DNA from: JBHIBA01 sp046758845
GTDB lineage: Bacteria > UBA8248 > JACPRG01 > G963555815
Assembly: GCA_046758845.1 (NCBI GenBank)
Contig: JBHIBA010000071.1
Span: 1 to 17,724 of the forward strand
Direction of reading: 5' to 3'
Length of the DNA: 17,724 bases
In this document: positions 1 to 7,001 of the stretch, piece after piece
Numbering within the stretch: position 1 is the stretch's first letter
How the letters are laid out: the number at the start of each line of letters is the position of its first letter
Program-made: the position numbers and the translations under genes
The notes under the pieces: generated by a model
Database searches by the model: none
What the model was told of the DNA's origin: nothing
The model's input: the letters and a program-made list of their open reading frames with translations, nothing else

Positions 1-120
1 ACCCCCCGGAAAACTTTTGACGGCCCGGCACTCCGTGGCCGGGCCTGCTTTGGGTTGGGTGTGGGGTTGGCTGGGCCAGTTGTGCCCGGCCCCGCAGGCC
101 GCCTTACCAAACAGCGCGGT

Positions 121-184
121 GTAGCGCTAGGCGTCCTTCGCGAGTCCCGTTGAAGGAGAGCGGGGGCTAAAGCCCCCGCGCTAC
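121..184. repeat. Palindromic insert inside M1 copy A
   Basis: Outer arms GTAGCGC (121-127) and GCGCTAC (178-184) enclose a perfect inner hairpin, GCGGGGGC (160-167), loop TAAA, GCCCCCGC (172-179). In M1 copy B the corresponding stretch is instead the left arm of a 13-bp hairpin, so this palindrome has replaced or interrupted the M1 body in copy A. GC-rich palindromes of this look are common dispersed repeats in bacterial genomes. Assignment to a known family was not possible here. Confidence 0.6.
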
Positions 185-217
185 AACTCCCGCATTCGGC
201 CAACAGACCGGCTTTAG

Positions 218-258
218 GCGATAGAGTGCCGCCCCATCAGGGGGCGGCACTCTATCGC
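218..258. repeat. Perfect 18-bp hairpin of M1 copy A
   Basis: Left arm GCGATAGAGTGCCGCCCC (218-235), loop ATCAG, right arm 241-258, perfectly complementary. There is no T tract on either side, so a simple intrinsic terminator is not the obvious reading. The matching hairpin in copy B (5418-5457) has different arm bases that still pair. Confidence 0.85.
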
Positions 259-290
259 GAAACGAAAGTTTTGCGGGGGGGGCGGGGGGG

Positions 291-434
291 CGGACGCACC
301 GCGTCAGGTTTCCGCACTTGCGTACCTGGTCAATCATCTTTCGGAAGGTGAGCGCCCAAGAGACCCGGCTCAGGTGTACGCGGTTCCAACCGCAGCTTGG
401 CCGGCACGCAAGTGCCCAAAAAGCGCCCCCCGTA
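291..434 (+). repeat. Intergenic repeat module M2, copy A
   Basis: About 144 bp, beginning CGGACGCACCGCGTCAGG and ending near AAAAAGCGCCCCCCG. It is highly similar to the reverse complement of 5097-5238 and, less closely, of 12027-12165. It abuts the G-rich end of M1 copy A and runs head-on toward the 3' end of ndk, so here it lies downstream of that gene in antisense. It contains a small hairpin GGCAC-GCAA-GTGCC with a GNRA-type loop. It is not coding: a 1-nt length difference between copies B and C breaks every shared reading frame. Confidence 0.8.
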
Positions 435-448
435 ATTAACCGAATCCT

Positions 449-862
449 TCAGACCAGGTCGAGGTGGCTGAAGAAGTAGGGGATTTCGAAAGCGGCGGTC
501 TCGGGTCCGTCGCTCCCGTGGACGCTGTTGCGCTCGATGTTCTCGCCGAAGTCCTTGCGGATGGTGTCCTCCTCGGCCTCGGCGGGGTTGGTCGCGCCCG
601 TGAGCTTCCGCCAGGCCGCGATGGCGTCTTCCTTCTCCAGGACCATCCCGATGCAGGGACCGGAAGACATGTAATCGGTCAGGCTGGCGAAAAAGGGCTG
701 CTGCCGGTGAACGGCGTAAAACCCTTCAGCCTCGGCCTTGCTCAGGCGTACAAGGCGCATCGCAAGGATCCGGAAACCCGAGGTTTCGATCCGGGAGATG
801 ATCCGCCCGGCCAGATTGCGGCTGACGGCGTCGGGTTTGATGATGGCGAGCGTCCTCTGCAC
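449..862 (-). CDS. ndk: Nucleoside diphosphate kinase
   Basis: Transfers the gamma phosphate between nucleoside triphosphates and diphosphates through a phosphohistidine, in the cytoplasm. The 137-residue product starts VQRTLAIIKPDAV and ends in the family-typical NSVHGSDG block, with the active-site His at about residue 115 and the nucleotide-binding Lys at 9. I choose the GTG start at 862 because it gives the usual family length. The upstream TTG at 910 lies inside a terminator hairpin and would add 16 residues without family similarity. No strong Shine-Dalgarno is visible before the GTG. It follows korAB and closes the TCA cluster. A link to succinyl-CoA synthetase is plausible, because that enzyme makes ATP or GTP that Ndk can interconvert, and complex formation between the two has been reported in Pseudomonas. 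Confidence 0.95.
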   Translation of the reverse strand: MQRTLAIIKPDAVSRNLAGRIISRIETSGFRILAMRLVRLSKAEAEGFYAVHRQQPFFASLTDYMSSGPCIGMVLEKEDAIAAWRKLTGATNPAEAEEDTIRKDFGENIERNSVHGSDGPETAAFEIPYFFSHLDLV

Positions 863-898
863 GAAGCCAGCCCGTGTAAAGGGTCCAACCGGACAACC

Positions 899-935
899 GA
901 CAAAACACAAGGGAAACCAACGCGGGGTTTCCCTT
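899..935 (-). terminator. Intrinsic terminator after korAB
   Basis: On the minus strand a perfect 10-bp stem, AAGGGAAACC with GGTTTCCCTT (plus coordinates 909-918 and 926-935, 7-nt loop), is followed by the T-rich run GTGTTTTG. It begins about 38 bp after the korB stop and should separate korAB from ndk. Confidence 0.65.
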
Positions 936-972
936 AGGGTGGAGGAAAATGGACTTCGCGGCGGGGCCGATC

Positions 973-1986
973 TCAGTCCACCGTCCAGGTATCGCCTTCG
1001 TTCAGGAGCGCCTCGAGGCTCCCTTCTCCCTTGGCCTGAACCGCTTGATGAATTTGCTCGTTCACCAGGGTCTCGTAACAGGGCCGTTCCACGGCCCGCA
1101 AAACGCCCAGGGCGACGGGAAGGCCGTGGTGATGCATCTGGCCGATCATGAAGGCCAGGGTGGGATCTTCGGGGGTGGGGTCGTGGACGATGACGCCGCC
1201 CGCGTCTCCGTCCAGCGGGACGGCTTCGAGCTTGAGCCCATTGAGTCGCAGCCCCTGCTTGTTATCCTGCGGGCCGAAGACGGCCGGCTCGCCCTCCTCC
1301 AGGTGAATGCCGGCGATGTCTTTCGTCTCCTTCTCGGTCAGCTCGAAGAAGGCCCCGTCGTTGAAGACCGGGCAGTTTTGCAAGATCTCGACGAACGCCG
1401 TGCCCTTGTGCGCGGCCGCCTTTCGCAGGATTTCCCTCATGTGCTTCACGTCCCGGTCCACCGTGCGGGCCACGAACGTGGCCTCTGCCCCCAGGGCCAC
1501 CGAGACGGGGTTCAGCGGCGTGTCCACCGACCCCAAGGGTGTGGACTTGGTCCTTTTCCCGAACTCCGAGGTCGGCGAATACTGCCCTTTCGTTAGGCCG
1601 TAGATCCGGTTGTTGAACAGCAGGATCTTCACGTCCACATTGCGGCGCAGGACGTGCAGGAGGTGGTTTCCGCCGATGGAGAGAGCGTCCCCGTCGCCGG
1701 TCACCACCCAGACGGAGAGCTCGGGATTCACCGCCTTCAGGCCCGTGGCCACCGCCGGAGCGCGGCCGTGGATGGAGTGAAAGCCGTAGGTGTTCATGTA
1801 ATAGGGAAACCGGGCCGCGCAGCCGATCCCCGAGATGAAGGCGATCTTCTCTCTGGGGACCCCCACGTCCGGGAAGACGCTTTGCACCTGTGCGAGAATT
1901 GCGTAGTCCCCGCAACCGGGGCACCACCGGACGATCTGATCCGAAGCGAATTCCTTCCTGGTCAGCTTCTTTGTTTCTGTGCTCAT
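973..1986 (-). CDS. korB: 2-oxoglutarate:ferredoxin oxidoreductase, beta subunit
   Basis: Beta subunit of the CoA-acylating 2-oxoacid:ferredoxin oxidoreductase that interconverts 2-oxoglutarate and succinyl-CoA plus CO2, using ferredoxin. It binds thiamine pyrophosphate and one 4Fe-4S cluster. The 337-residue protein shows WCPGCGD (Cys 22, 25), Cys 56 in GIGC and Cys 204 in NCPVFN, the four expected cluster ligands. The TPP motif runs from GDGD (97-100) to FNNRIYG (124-130). The length fits the longer KorB class paired with gamma-alpha fusion KorA proteins. Its ATG overlaps the korA stop in an ATGA, with AGGAGG about 10 nt upstream, so translation is probably coupled. Substrate choice within the family (2-oxoglutarate rather than pyruvate) is inferred from the fused partner and the TCA neighbours. 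Confidence 0.93.
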   Translation of the reverse strand: MSTETKKLTRKEFASDQIVRWCPGCGDYAILAQVQSVFPDVGVPREKIAFISGIGCAARFPYYMNTYGFHSIHGRAPAVATGLKAVNPELSVWVVTGDGDALSIGGNHLLHVLRRNVDVKILLFNNRIYGLTKGQYSPTSEFGKRTKSTPLGSVDTPLNPVSVALGAEATFVARTVDRDVKHMREILRKAAAHKGTAFVEILQNCPVFNDGAFFELTEKETKDIAGIHLEEGEPAVFGPQDNKQGLRLNGLKLEAVPLDGDAGGVIVHDPTPEDPTLAFMIGQMHHHGLPVALGVLRAVERPCYETLVNEQIHQAVQAKGEGSLEALLNEGDTWTVD

Positions 1987-3857
1987 GAGGCGAGCACCTC
2001 CTCAATCCTGTCTACGAGTTCGGCGATCTTAAAGGGCTGGCCCTGTATCTTGTTGAAGCCGATGGCATCCACCAGATACTCCGCCCGAATGACCTTCAAC
2101 AGTTGTCCCAGGTTCATCTCGGGAACGAGGACCCTTTCAAAGTTCGAGATGATCTCCCCGAGGTTGCGCGGCAAGGGGTTGAGGTGACGCAGGTGGACGT
2201 GGGACACAGACGCCCCTCGCGCCTGCAGGACGCTCACGGCCGTCGTGATCGCCCCGTACGTGCTCCCCCAACCGATGACGACCAATTTGCCTTTCGGTTC
2301 GCCAACCACCGCCGCTAGGGGGATGTCGTTGGCAATGCCCGCGACTTTGGCCGCCCGCGTGCGGACCATGTGCTCGTGGTTGGCCGGGTCGTAGCTGACA
2401 GTGCCCACCACGTCTTGCTTCTCGATGCCCCCGATCCGGTGCTCCAGGCCCGGCGTTCCCGGCTTCACCCAGGGACGCCCCAGCGTCTCCGGGTCCCGCA
2501 CATAGGGGGCGAAGCCCTCCGGGTCGGTGTGGAACTTGACCTCGATCTTCGGCAGCTCCTCCACCGACGGGATCATCCACGGCTCGGAGCCGTTGCCCAG
2601 GTAGCCGTCGGTGAGCAGGACGACCGGCGTCATGTATTTGATGGCGATGCGCGCCGCCTCGATGGCGGCGTAGAAGCAATCGCCCGGCGTCCGGGCCGCC
2701 AGGACGGCTATGGGCGACTCGCTGTTGCGGCCGTAGAGGCACTGAAGGAGGTCGGCCTGTTCGGTCTTGGTGGGAAGCCCCGTGCTGGGACCGCCCCGCT
2801 GAACGTCCAGGACCACGACGGGGAGCTCGGTCATCACGGCCAGGTTCATGGCCTCCGCCTTGAGCGCCAGACCGGGACCGCTGGTGCCCGTCACGCCCAA
2901 GGAGCCCCCGAACGCGGCGCCGATAGCGGCTGAGACGGCGGAGATCTCGTCCTCCGCCTGCATGGTGATCACGTCGTACTGCTTGTACCGGGACAGCTCG
3001 TGAAGCACATCGCTGGCCGGCGTGATGGGATAACTCCCGTAAAAGAGCCGCAGGCCCGCCAGCCGGGCCGCCGCGATGAACCCCCGGGCCACCGCCTCGT
3101 TGCCGGTGACGTTGCGGTACGTCCCCGGCGGGAGGTGAGCCTCCTCCACCACGTAAGAAGTCTGGAAGATCTCCGTGTTCTCGCCGAAGTGGTATCCGGA
3201 TTGGAAGGCCCGCAGGTTGGCTTCGACGATCTCCGGACGGTTCTTGAAGCGCGCCTTGATCCAGCCGATGGTGTTCTCCACCGGGCGCTGATACATCCAG
3301 AACATCATCCCCAGCGCGAAGAAGTTCTTGGTGCGGTCTACGACGCTGGGCTGAAGCCTCATGTCCTTCAGCGCCGCCTGGGTCATCTTGGTGATGTCGA
3401 TATTGAATACCCGGTAGCTTTCCAGGGAGCCGTCGGTCAGCGGGTCCGATTCGTAGCCCGCCTTCTCATACGCCTTCTGGTTGAAGGAGGAGGTGTTCAG
3501 GATGATGATACCGCCGCGTTTGAGATCCCCCAGGTTGGCCTTGAGCGCCGCGGGGTTCATCGCCACCAGGACGTCCGGGCTGTCTCCCGGCGTATGGACG
3601 TCGTGGTTGCTAAAGTTGATCTGAAATCCGCTCACCCCCGCCAGCGTTCCCGCCGGCGCCCGGATCTCGGCCGGAAAGTCCGGCAAGGTGCTCAGGTCGT
3701 TGCCGGCGAGGGCGGTGGCGCTCGTAAACCGCGTGCCGGTAAGCTGCATGCCGTCGCCGGAATCGCCGGCGAACCGGATGGCGACGGTATCTACCGTCTC
3801 GACCTTCTTCCGGCGCGGGCTTCCGCCGTTCCCTTCCGTGGGCGCATCGTTCATCAT
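1983..3857 (-). CDS. korA: 2-oxoglutarate:ferredoxin oxidoreductase, fused gamma-alpha subunit
   Basis: Partner of KorB. The 624-residue product has the gamma domain first (about 22-225, with GDSGDGMQLTG near 31-41) and the alpha pyrimidine-binding domain after it, with YPITPASD near 276, TGTSGPGLALKAE near 323 and RGGPSTGLPTKTEQ near 354. This gamma-alpha fusion is typical of two-subunit KorAB enzymes. No ferredoxin-like delta subunit gene is present nearby. A longer reading from 3926 is possible, but the ATG at 3857 (a second ATG follows at once) has AGGGG 7 nt upstream, and the extra 23 residues look non-family. Transcription probably starts at one of two promoters at 3975-4120. Confidence 0.93.
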   Translation of the reverse strand: MMNDAPTEGNGGSPRRKKVETVDTVAIRFAGDSGDGMQLTGTRFTSATALAGNDLSTLPDFPAEIRAPAGTLAGVSGFQINFSNHDVHTPGDSPDVLVAMNPAALKANLGDLKRGGIIILNTSSFNQKAYEKAGYESDPLTDGSLESYRVFNIDITKMTQAALKDMRLQPSVVDRTKNFFALGMMFWMYQRPVENTIGWIKARFKNRPEIVEANLRAFQSGYHFGENTEIFQTSYVVEEAHLPPGTYRNVTGNEAVARGFIAAARLAGLRLFYGSYPITPASDVLHELSRYKQYDVITMQAEDEISAVSAAIGAAFGGSLGVTGTSGPGLALKAEAMNLAVMTELPVVVLDVQRGGPSTGLPTKTEQADLLQCLYGRNSESPIAVLAARTPGDCFYAAIEAARIAIKYMTPVVLLTDGYLGNGSEPWMIPSVEELPKIEVKFHTDPEGFAPYVRDPETLGRPWVKPGTPGLEHRIGGIEKQDVVGTVSYDPANHEHMVRTRAAKVAGIANDIPLAAVVGEPKGKLVVIGWGSTYGAITTAVSVLQARGASVSHVHLRHLNPLPRNLGEIISNFERVLVPEMNLGQLLKVIRAEYLVDAIGFNKIQGQPFKIAELVDRIEEVLAS

Positions 3858-3974
3858 GCTCATACCCCTGAAAGCGCTTTTCGGCGCTGAAGAAGAAAAA
3901 TCAAACGGTTCCCGGCAACGCCGCACCCGATGAAGAATCAGTCCCTTTCAGGCTGCATAGCCGGTTATGTAAAT

Positions 3975-4003
3975 AATGTAGCACACGCTGGGGGATCGTT
4001 CAA
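3975..4003 (-). promoter_or_regulatory. Sigma-70 type promoter for korAB, proximal
   Basis: Minus strand: TTGAAC, 17-nt spacer, TACATT, with TGC directly before the -10 (extended -10). It lies about 118 nt upstream of the chosen korA start, in an AT-richer stretch than the surroundings. Confidence 0.6.
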
Positions 4004-4092
4004 TCAGGTTTTCGGTCGAACTTTCCCCGGCGAATTCCTGCGTCCGGGACGCGGGCGCTCCGCGAACCTGTGCGACGCCGGATTCTCCCTTT

Positions 4093-4120
4093 AATTTACA
4101 TGTCATCGCCCACGATTCAA
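4093..4120 (-). promoter_or_regulatory. Possible second promoter for korAB, distal
   Basis: Minus strand: TTGAAT, 16-nt spacer, TAAATT, just downstream of the sucD stop. Together with the proximal site it would give tandem promoters. The match is good but rests on sequence alone. Confidence 0.45.
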
Positions 4121-4150
4121 CATTCATTAACCGTTCCGGCTTCAAGATAT

Positions 4151-5050
4151 TCATCCGGAAGAATATTTCAATAGCCCGGCCATGGTGCTCCCCATCTCCG
4201 CCGGGCTGTCGCAAACGGCCACTCCCGCCGCCCGAAGGGCCTCCATCTTTTCGGTGGCCGTCCCCTTCCCCCCGGCGATAATCGCGCCCGCATGTCCCAT
4301 GCGCCGCCCGGGCGGGGCCGTCCGCCCCGCGACGAACCCCACGACCGGTTTCGAAAACCCGCCGGAGCGGATGAAATCGGCCGCCTCCTCCTCCGCCGTC
4401 CCTCCGATCTCCCCGATGAGGACGACGGCCTCGGTCTCCGGATCGTTCTGGAACAGGGTGAGGGCGTCCACGAAGGAGGTCCCGATGATGGGATCCCCCC
4501 CAATGCCGATGCAGGTCGATTGCCCAATCCCCAAATCAGTGAGCTGGGCCACCGCTTCGTAGGTCAGCGTCCCGCTGCGCGAGACGACCCCGACCCCGCC
4601 GGGCTTGTGGATGTGCCCCGGCATGATGCCCATCTTGCAAGCCCCCGGAGAGATGACGCCCGGACAGTTGGGCCCGATGAGACGCGTGGGACGCCCGGCC
4701 AGGAAGTGGTTCACACGGAGCATGTCGAACGTGGGAATGCCCTCGGTAATGCACACGCAAACGGGAATTCCGGCATCGGCCGCCTCCAGGATGGCGTCGG
4801 CCGCGCCGGCGGGCGGAACGAAGATGAGCGATGCGTTGGCCCCGGTTTCGGCGACCGCGGCGCCCACGGTGTCAAAAATCGGTATGGAGTCGCTCTTGTT
4901 CCCCCCTTTTCCGGGCGTGACCCCCGCGACGACCTGCTGCTCGATGCCGTTCTCCCGCCCATATTCTAAACAGCGGGATGCGTGAAATTGGCCGTGGCGA
5001 CCCATTCCCTGTACGAGGACCCGCGTCTCACGTCCTACCAGAACGCTCAT
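4151..5050 (-). CDS. sucD: Succinyl-CoA synthetase (ADP/GDP-forming), alpha subunit
   Basis: Alpha subunit of succinate-CoA ligase, which couples succinyl-CoA and succinate interconversion to nucleotide phosphorylation. The 299-residue protein has the CoA-binding domain with VTPGKGG (44-50), GPNCPG (126-131) and SRSGTLTYE (157-165), and the ligase domain with the phosphohistidine at about 253 in GRRMGHAGAI. Compared with E. coli SucD, the first CoA loop (QGMGRHGQFH) is one residue shorter and there is an extra insertion of about six residues after YG at 30-31. ATG at 5050 has AAGGGGG 4 nt upstream. It is oddly separated from sucC by about 480 bp of repeats. No clear promoter lies between those repeats and the start. 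Confidence 0.95.
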   Translation of the reverse strand: MSVLVGRETRVLVQGMGRHGQFHASRCLEYGRENGIEQQVVAGVTPGKGGNKSDSIPIFDTVGAAVAETGANASLIFVPPAGAADAILEAADAGIPVCVCITEGIPTFDMLRVNHFLAGRPTRLIGPNCPGVISPGACKMGIMPGHIHKPGGVGVVSRSGTLTYEAVAQLTDLGIGQSTCIGIGGDPIIGTSFVDALTLFQNDPETEAVVLIGEIGGTAEEEAADFIRSGGFSKPVVGFVAGRTAPPGRRMGHAGAIIAGGKGTATEKMEALRAAGVAVCDSPAEMGSTMAGLLKYSSG

Positions 5051-5096
5051 CGGTCCCCCTTGTCCTCCATAGAAGTACGCACCGGCAGATCTTTTG

Positions 5097-5238
5097 CGGG
5101 GGGCGCTTTTTGGGCACTTGCGTGCCGGCCGAACTGCGGTTGGAGCTCGGTACGCTTAAGCCGAGCGTCTTTGGCGCTCACCTTCCGAAAGATGATAGAC
5201 CAGGTACGCCAGTGCGGAAACCTGACGCGGTGCGTCCG
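5097..5238 (-). repeat. Intergenic repeat module M2, copy B
   Basis: Reverse-complement copy of 291-434, highly similar along its whole length. It ends about 50 nt before the sucD start, so it would lie in the sucD leader if sucC and sucD are co-transcribed. On its sucD side it is bordered by TTTTGCGGGGGG and on the other side by the M1 boundary motif, so both borders resemble the inverted-repeat boundary. The small hairpin GGCAC/GTGCC is retained. Confidence 0.8.
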
Positions 5239-5247
5239 CCCCCCCGC

Positions 5248-5480
5248 ACCCCCCAGCAAAACTCTTGACGGCCCGGCATTTCATGGCCGGGCCTGCATGG
5301 GGTGGGTGTGTGCCTAGCTGATCCGGCAGTCTGTGCCCCTCCGGTGGCTTTGTTCCTTGGCCGAATGCGCGCCTTGCTGCGCAAGGCTCCCGCATTCGGC
5401 CAATGGGCCAGCTTTTGGCGAAAGAGGGCGGCCCTTAAAAGGGCCGTCCTCTTTCGCGAATGAAAAGTTTTTCAGGGGGT
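5248..5480. repeat. Intergenic repeat module M1, copy B
   Basis: About 233 bp, bounded by ACCCCCCAGCAAAACTCTTG (5248-5267) and GAAAAGTTTTTCAGGGGG (5462-5479), near-inverses of each other. Internal order matches copy A: GC hairpin 5270-5293, a hairpin 5357-5403 with 13-bp arms TTGGCCGAATGCG/CGCATTCGGCCAA enclosing GCCTTG/CAAGGC, then hairpin 5418-5457. Copy A has lost the left arm of the middle hairpin to another palindrome, so copy B looks the more intact form. No open reading frame in it is conserved with copy A. Confidence 0.8.
5418..5457. repeat. Hairpin of M1 copy B equivalent to 218-258
   Basis: Left arm GCGAAAGAGGGCGGCCC (5418-5434), loop TTAAAA, right arm 5441-5457 with one G-T pair and no mismatch. 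Compared with copy A the outer GCGA/TCGC is the same, but inner pairs differ on both arms at once. Confidence 0.8.
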
Positions 5481-5514
5481 CCAGGGGGGCGGCTTTTCAA
5501 AAAAGCCCCCCTGG
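5481..5514 (-). terminator. Terminator-like G6/C6 hairpin after sucC
   Basis: Perfect arms CCAGGGGGGC (plus 5481-5490) and GCCCCCCTGG (5505-5514), beginning 16 bp after the sucC stop. On the minus strand it reads GGGGGGCTTTTTTGAAAA in the left arm and loop, the same string found after rsmA (17671 onward). There is no T run after the stem, so its action as a classical terminator is uncertain. Confidence 0.5.
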
Positions 5515-5530
5515 AACTCATCCACCCATC

Positions 5531-6691
5531 TCAACGCCTTAGGGCTTCCACGACTTTCTGCGCCGCGTCCTGCATACCGTCGCCCACGGTGAAGTCCAGC
5601 CCGGATTCTTCGAGGATCTTGCGCCCCTCCTTCACGTTCGTCCCCTCCATCCGGATGACAACGGGGATTTTTACGTGAAGCTTCCGCACGGCCTCGACCA
5701 CCCCCTGCGCCAGGATATCGCAGCGCATGATCCCGCCGAAGATATTGATGAAAACGGCCCGGACGCCCTCGTCGCCGACCAGGATTCGGAAGGCGTTCTC
5801 GACCATCTCCTGACTGGCGCCCCCGCCCACATCCAGAAAGTTGGCGGGCGAGGCCCCGGCCATCTTGACGATGTCCATGGTCGCCATGGCCAGTCCGGCC
5901 CCGTTGACCATGCAGCCCACTTCGCCGTCCAGCTTGATGTAGTTCAGTGTGTACTTGGAGGCCTCCACCTCCAGGGGCGCTTCTTCATCCAGGTCCCGCA
6001 GCGCCTGCACATCGGAATGGCGGTAGAGGGCGTTGTCGTCGAAATTCAGCTTGGCGTCCAGCGCCAGAAGCCGCCCATCTTCCATCAGGGCGAGGGGGTT
6101 GATCTCCGCCAGCGAGCAGTCCTTGGACTCGAAGAGACGGTAGAGATCCCGCAAGAAATCCTTGGCGGGGCCGAGGGTTTCCTTCGAAAGGCCGAGCCCG
6201 AAGGCCAGCCTGCGCGCCTGATAGGCCTGAAGCCCGAGGGCCGGATCGACCACTTCCGCGAGGATCTTCTCCGGCGTCTTCGCGGCGACCTCCTCGATGT
6301 CCATTCCGCCGGCCTCGCTGGCCATGACCACAGGCGCCGCCTTGGCCCGGTCGATGGCCACGCCCAGGTAAAGCTCCCTGGCGATGGGCGAGGCCTCCTC
6401 GACCAGAACCCGTTTGACGAGCTGTCCCTCGGGGCCGGTCTGCGGCGTGACGAGCTGCATCCCGAGGATCTTCTTTGCGGCCTCCTCGGCCTCATCCGCC
6501 GTAGCGGCCAGCTTGACGCCGCCCCCCTTGCCGCGGCCGCCCGCGTGGATTTGGGCCTTCACGACCACCCGGCCTTCGAGGCGTTCAGCGATGGCCCGGG
6601 CCTCGGCGGGGGTTTCGGCCACGCCCCCCTCGGGTACGGGGATGCCGAAGGATTTCAAGATTTCCTTTCCCTGGTACTCATGAATTTTCAT
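5531..6691 (-). CDS. sucC: Succinyl-CoA synthetase (ADP/GDP-forming), beta subunit
   Basis: ATP-grasp beta subunit of succinate-CoA ligase; it binds the nucleotide and pairs with SucD. The 386-residue length is standard. Visible motifs are MKIHEYQGKEIL at the N-terminus, the ATP-grasp loop KAQIHAGGRGKGGGVK (45-60), EINPL at 196-200, the metal-binding Asp in LALDAK (about 212), NGAGLAMATMD (263-273) and FINIFGGIMRCD (314-325). ATG at 6691 is preceded by AGGA at 6-nt spacing. Whether ATP or GTP is used cannot be read off safely. Upstream is a 387-bp gap with palindromes. Only a weak promoter candidate (TTGCTC, 17 nt, TTACGC, minus strand) was seen near 6720-6750. Confidence 0.96.
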   Translation of the reverse strand: MKIHEYQGKEILKSFGIPVPEGGVAETPAEARAIAERLEGRVVVKAQIHAGGRGKGGGVKLAATADEAEEAAKKILGMQLVTPQTGPEGQLVKRVLVEEASPIARELYLGVAIDRAKAAPVVMASEAGGMDIEEVAAKTPEKILAEVVDPALGLQAYQARRLAFGLGLSKETLGPAKDFLRDLYRLFESKDCSLAEINPLALMEDGRLLALDAKLNFDDNALYRHSDVQALRDLDEEAPLEVEASKYTLNYIKLDGEVGCMVNGAGLAMATMDIVKMAGASPANFLDVGGGASQEMVENAFRILVGDEGVRAVFINIFGGIMRCDILAQGVVEAVRKLHVKIPVVIRMEGTNVKEGRKILEESGLDFTVGDGMQDAAQKVVEALRR

Positions 6692-6803
6692 CGCGGATCC
6701 TGGGGCTTGGTTTCAAAAACTCGCGTAATGTCGTAGCTCCGGTCTGAGCAAGGGTTGCGGAACCCGCGGGCCTCAGCCCGTAGCGGAGATCGGGGCGGAT
6801 GCA

Positions 6804-6881
6804 TAGGCCGCGATTTCGGCTGGTGGGGCGGGCATCTTGCCCGCCGCCGGGCGGGACGCCCGGCCTACCAAATCGCGCCTA
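6804..6881. repeat. Nested palindrome (branched) in sucC-sdhB gap
   Basis: The 387-bp gap 6692-7078 has no gene. Its main structure is an outer stem, TAGGCCGCGATTT (6804-6816) with AAATCGCGCCTA (6870-6881, one extra base on the left), enclosing two perfect hairpins: GGCGGGC/GCCCGCC (6827-6845) and GCCGGGCG/CGCCCGGC (6846-6864). Together they could fold as a three-way junction. It resembles the REP/BIME class of dispersed palindromes; no second copy is present in this window. Confidence 0.65.
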
Positions 6882-6975
6882 CGCCGGTTAGGCATAGTCC
6901 ATCCTCCTTCCCGAGCTCAGAGCCCGGGGATTGGCCCGCCCGGCTTTCACCCGGCCGGCCCCAAAGGCCCTTCGA

Positions 6976-7001
6976 CAGAAAGGGAGGGTTTCCCCCTCCC
7001 C
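6976..7001 (-). terminator. Possible terminator after sdhB
   Basis: Minus strand: stem GGGAGGG with CCCTCCC (plus 6982-6988 and 6994-7000, 5-nt loop) followed by TTTCTGT, about 80 bp after the sdhB stop. The T tract is weak. A smaller hairpin CCGGAG/CTCCGG lies at 7042-7061. Confidence 0.4.

Larger units (their letters stand above)
1..288. repeat. Intergenic repeat module M1, copy A (hairpin-rich, inverted-repeat ends)
   Basis: No gene is visible in bases 1-448; this module fills the first part. It starts with ACCCCCCGGAAAACTTTTG (1-19) and ends with a near-inverse, GAAAGTTTTGCGGGGGG (265-281), so it has terminal inverted repeats. Inside are a GC hairpin (GGCCCGGC 22-29 with GCCGGGCC 38-45), an inserted palindrome (121-184), the segment CGCATTCGGCCAA (191-203) and a perfect 18-bp hairpin (218-258). 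The same order of parts recurs at 5248-5480. The left end may extend beyond the window. It looks like a non-autonomous mobile or REP-like element. No transposase is present and function is unknown. Confidence 0.75.

Noticed and set aside
291..434. M2 as an integron attC site.
   Set aside because: No GTTRRRY-type core sites at the ends and no integrase or cassette arrangement are present.
863..910. A TTG start for ndk at 910.
   Set aside because: It falls inside the korAB terminator hairpin and adds 16 residues absent from the family. The GTG at 862 gives the usual 137 residues.
4978..5395. Small open frames on both strands across M2 and M1, with related translations at 11994-12230.
   Set aside because: The translated similarity comes from the DNA repeat. 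A 1-nt indel between copies shifts the frame, both strands are open because of high GC, and none has a convincing ribosome binding site.
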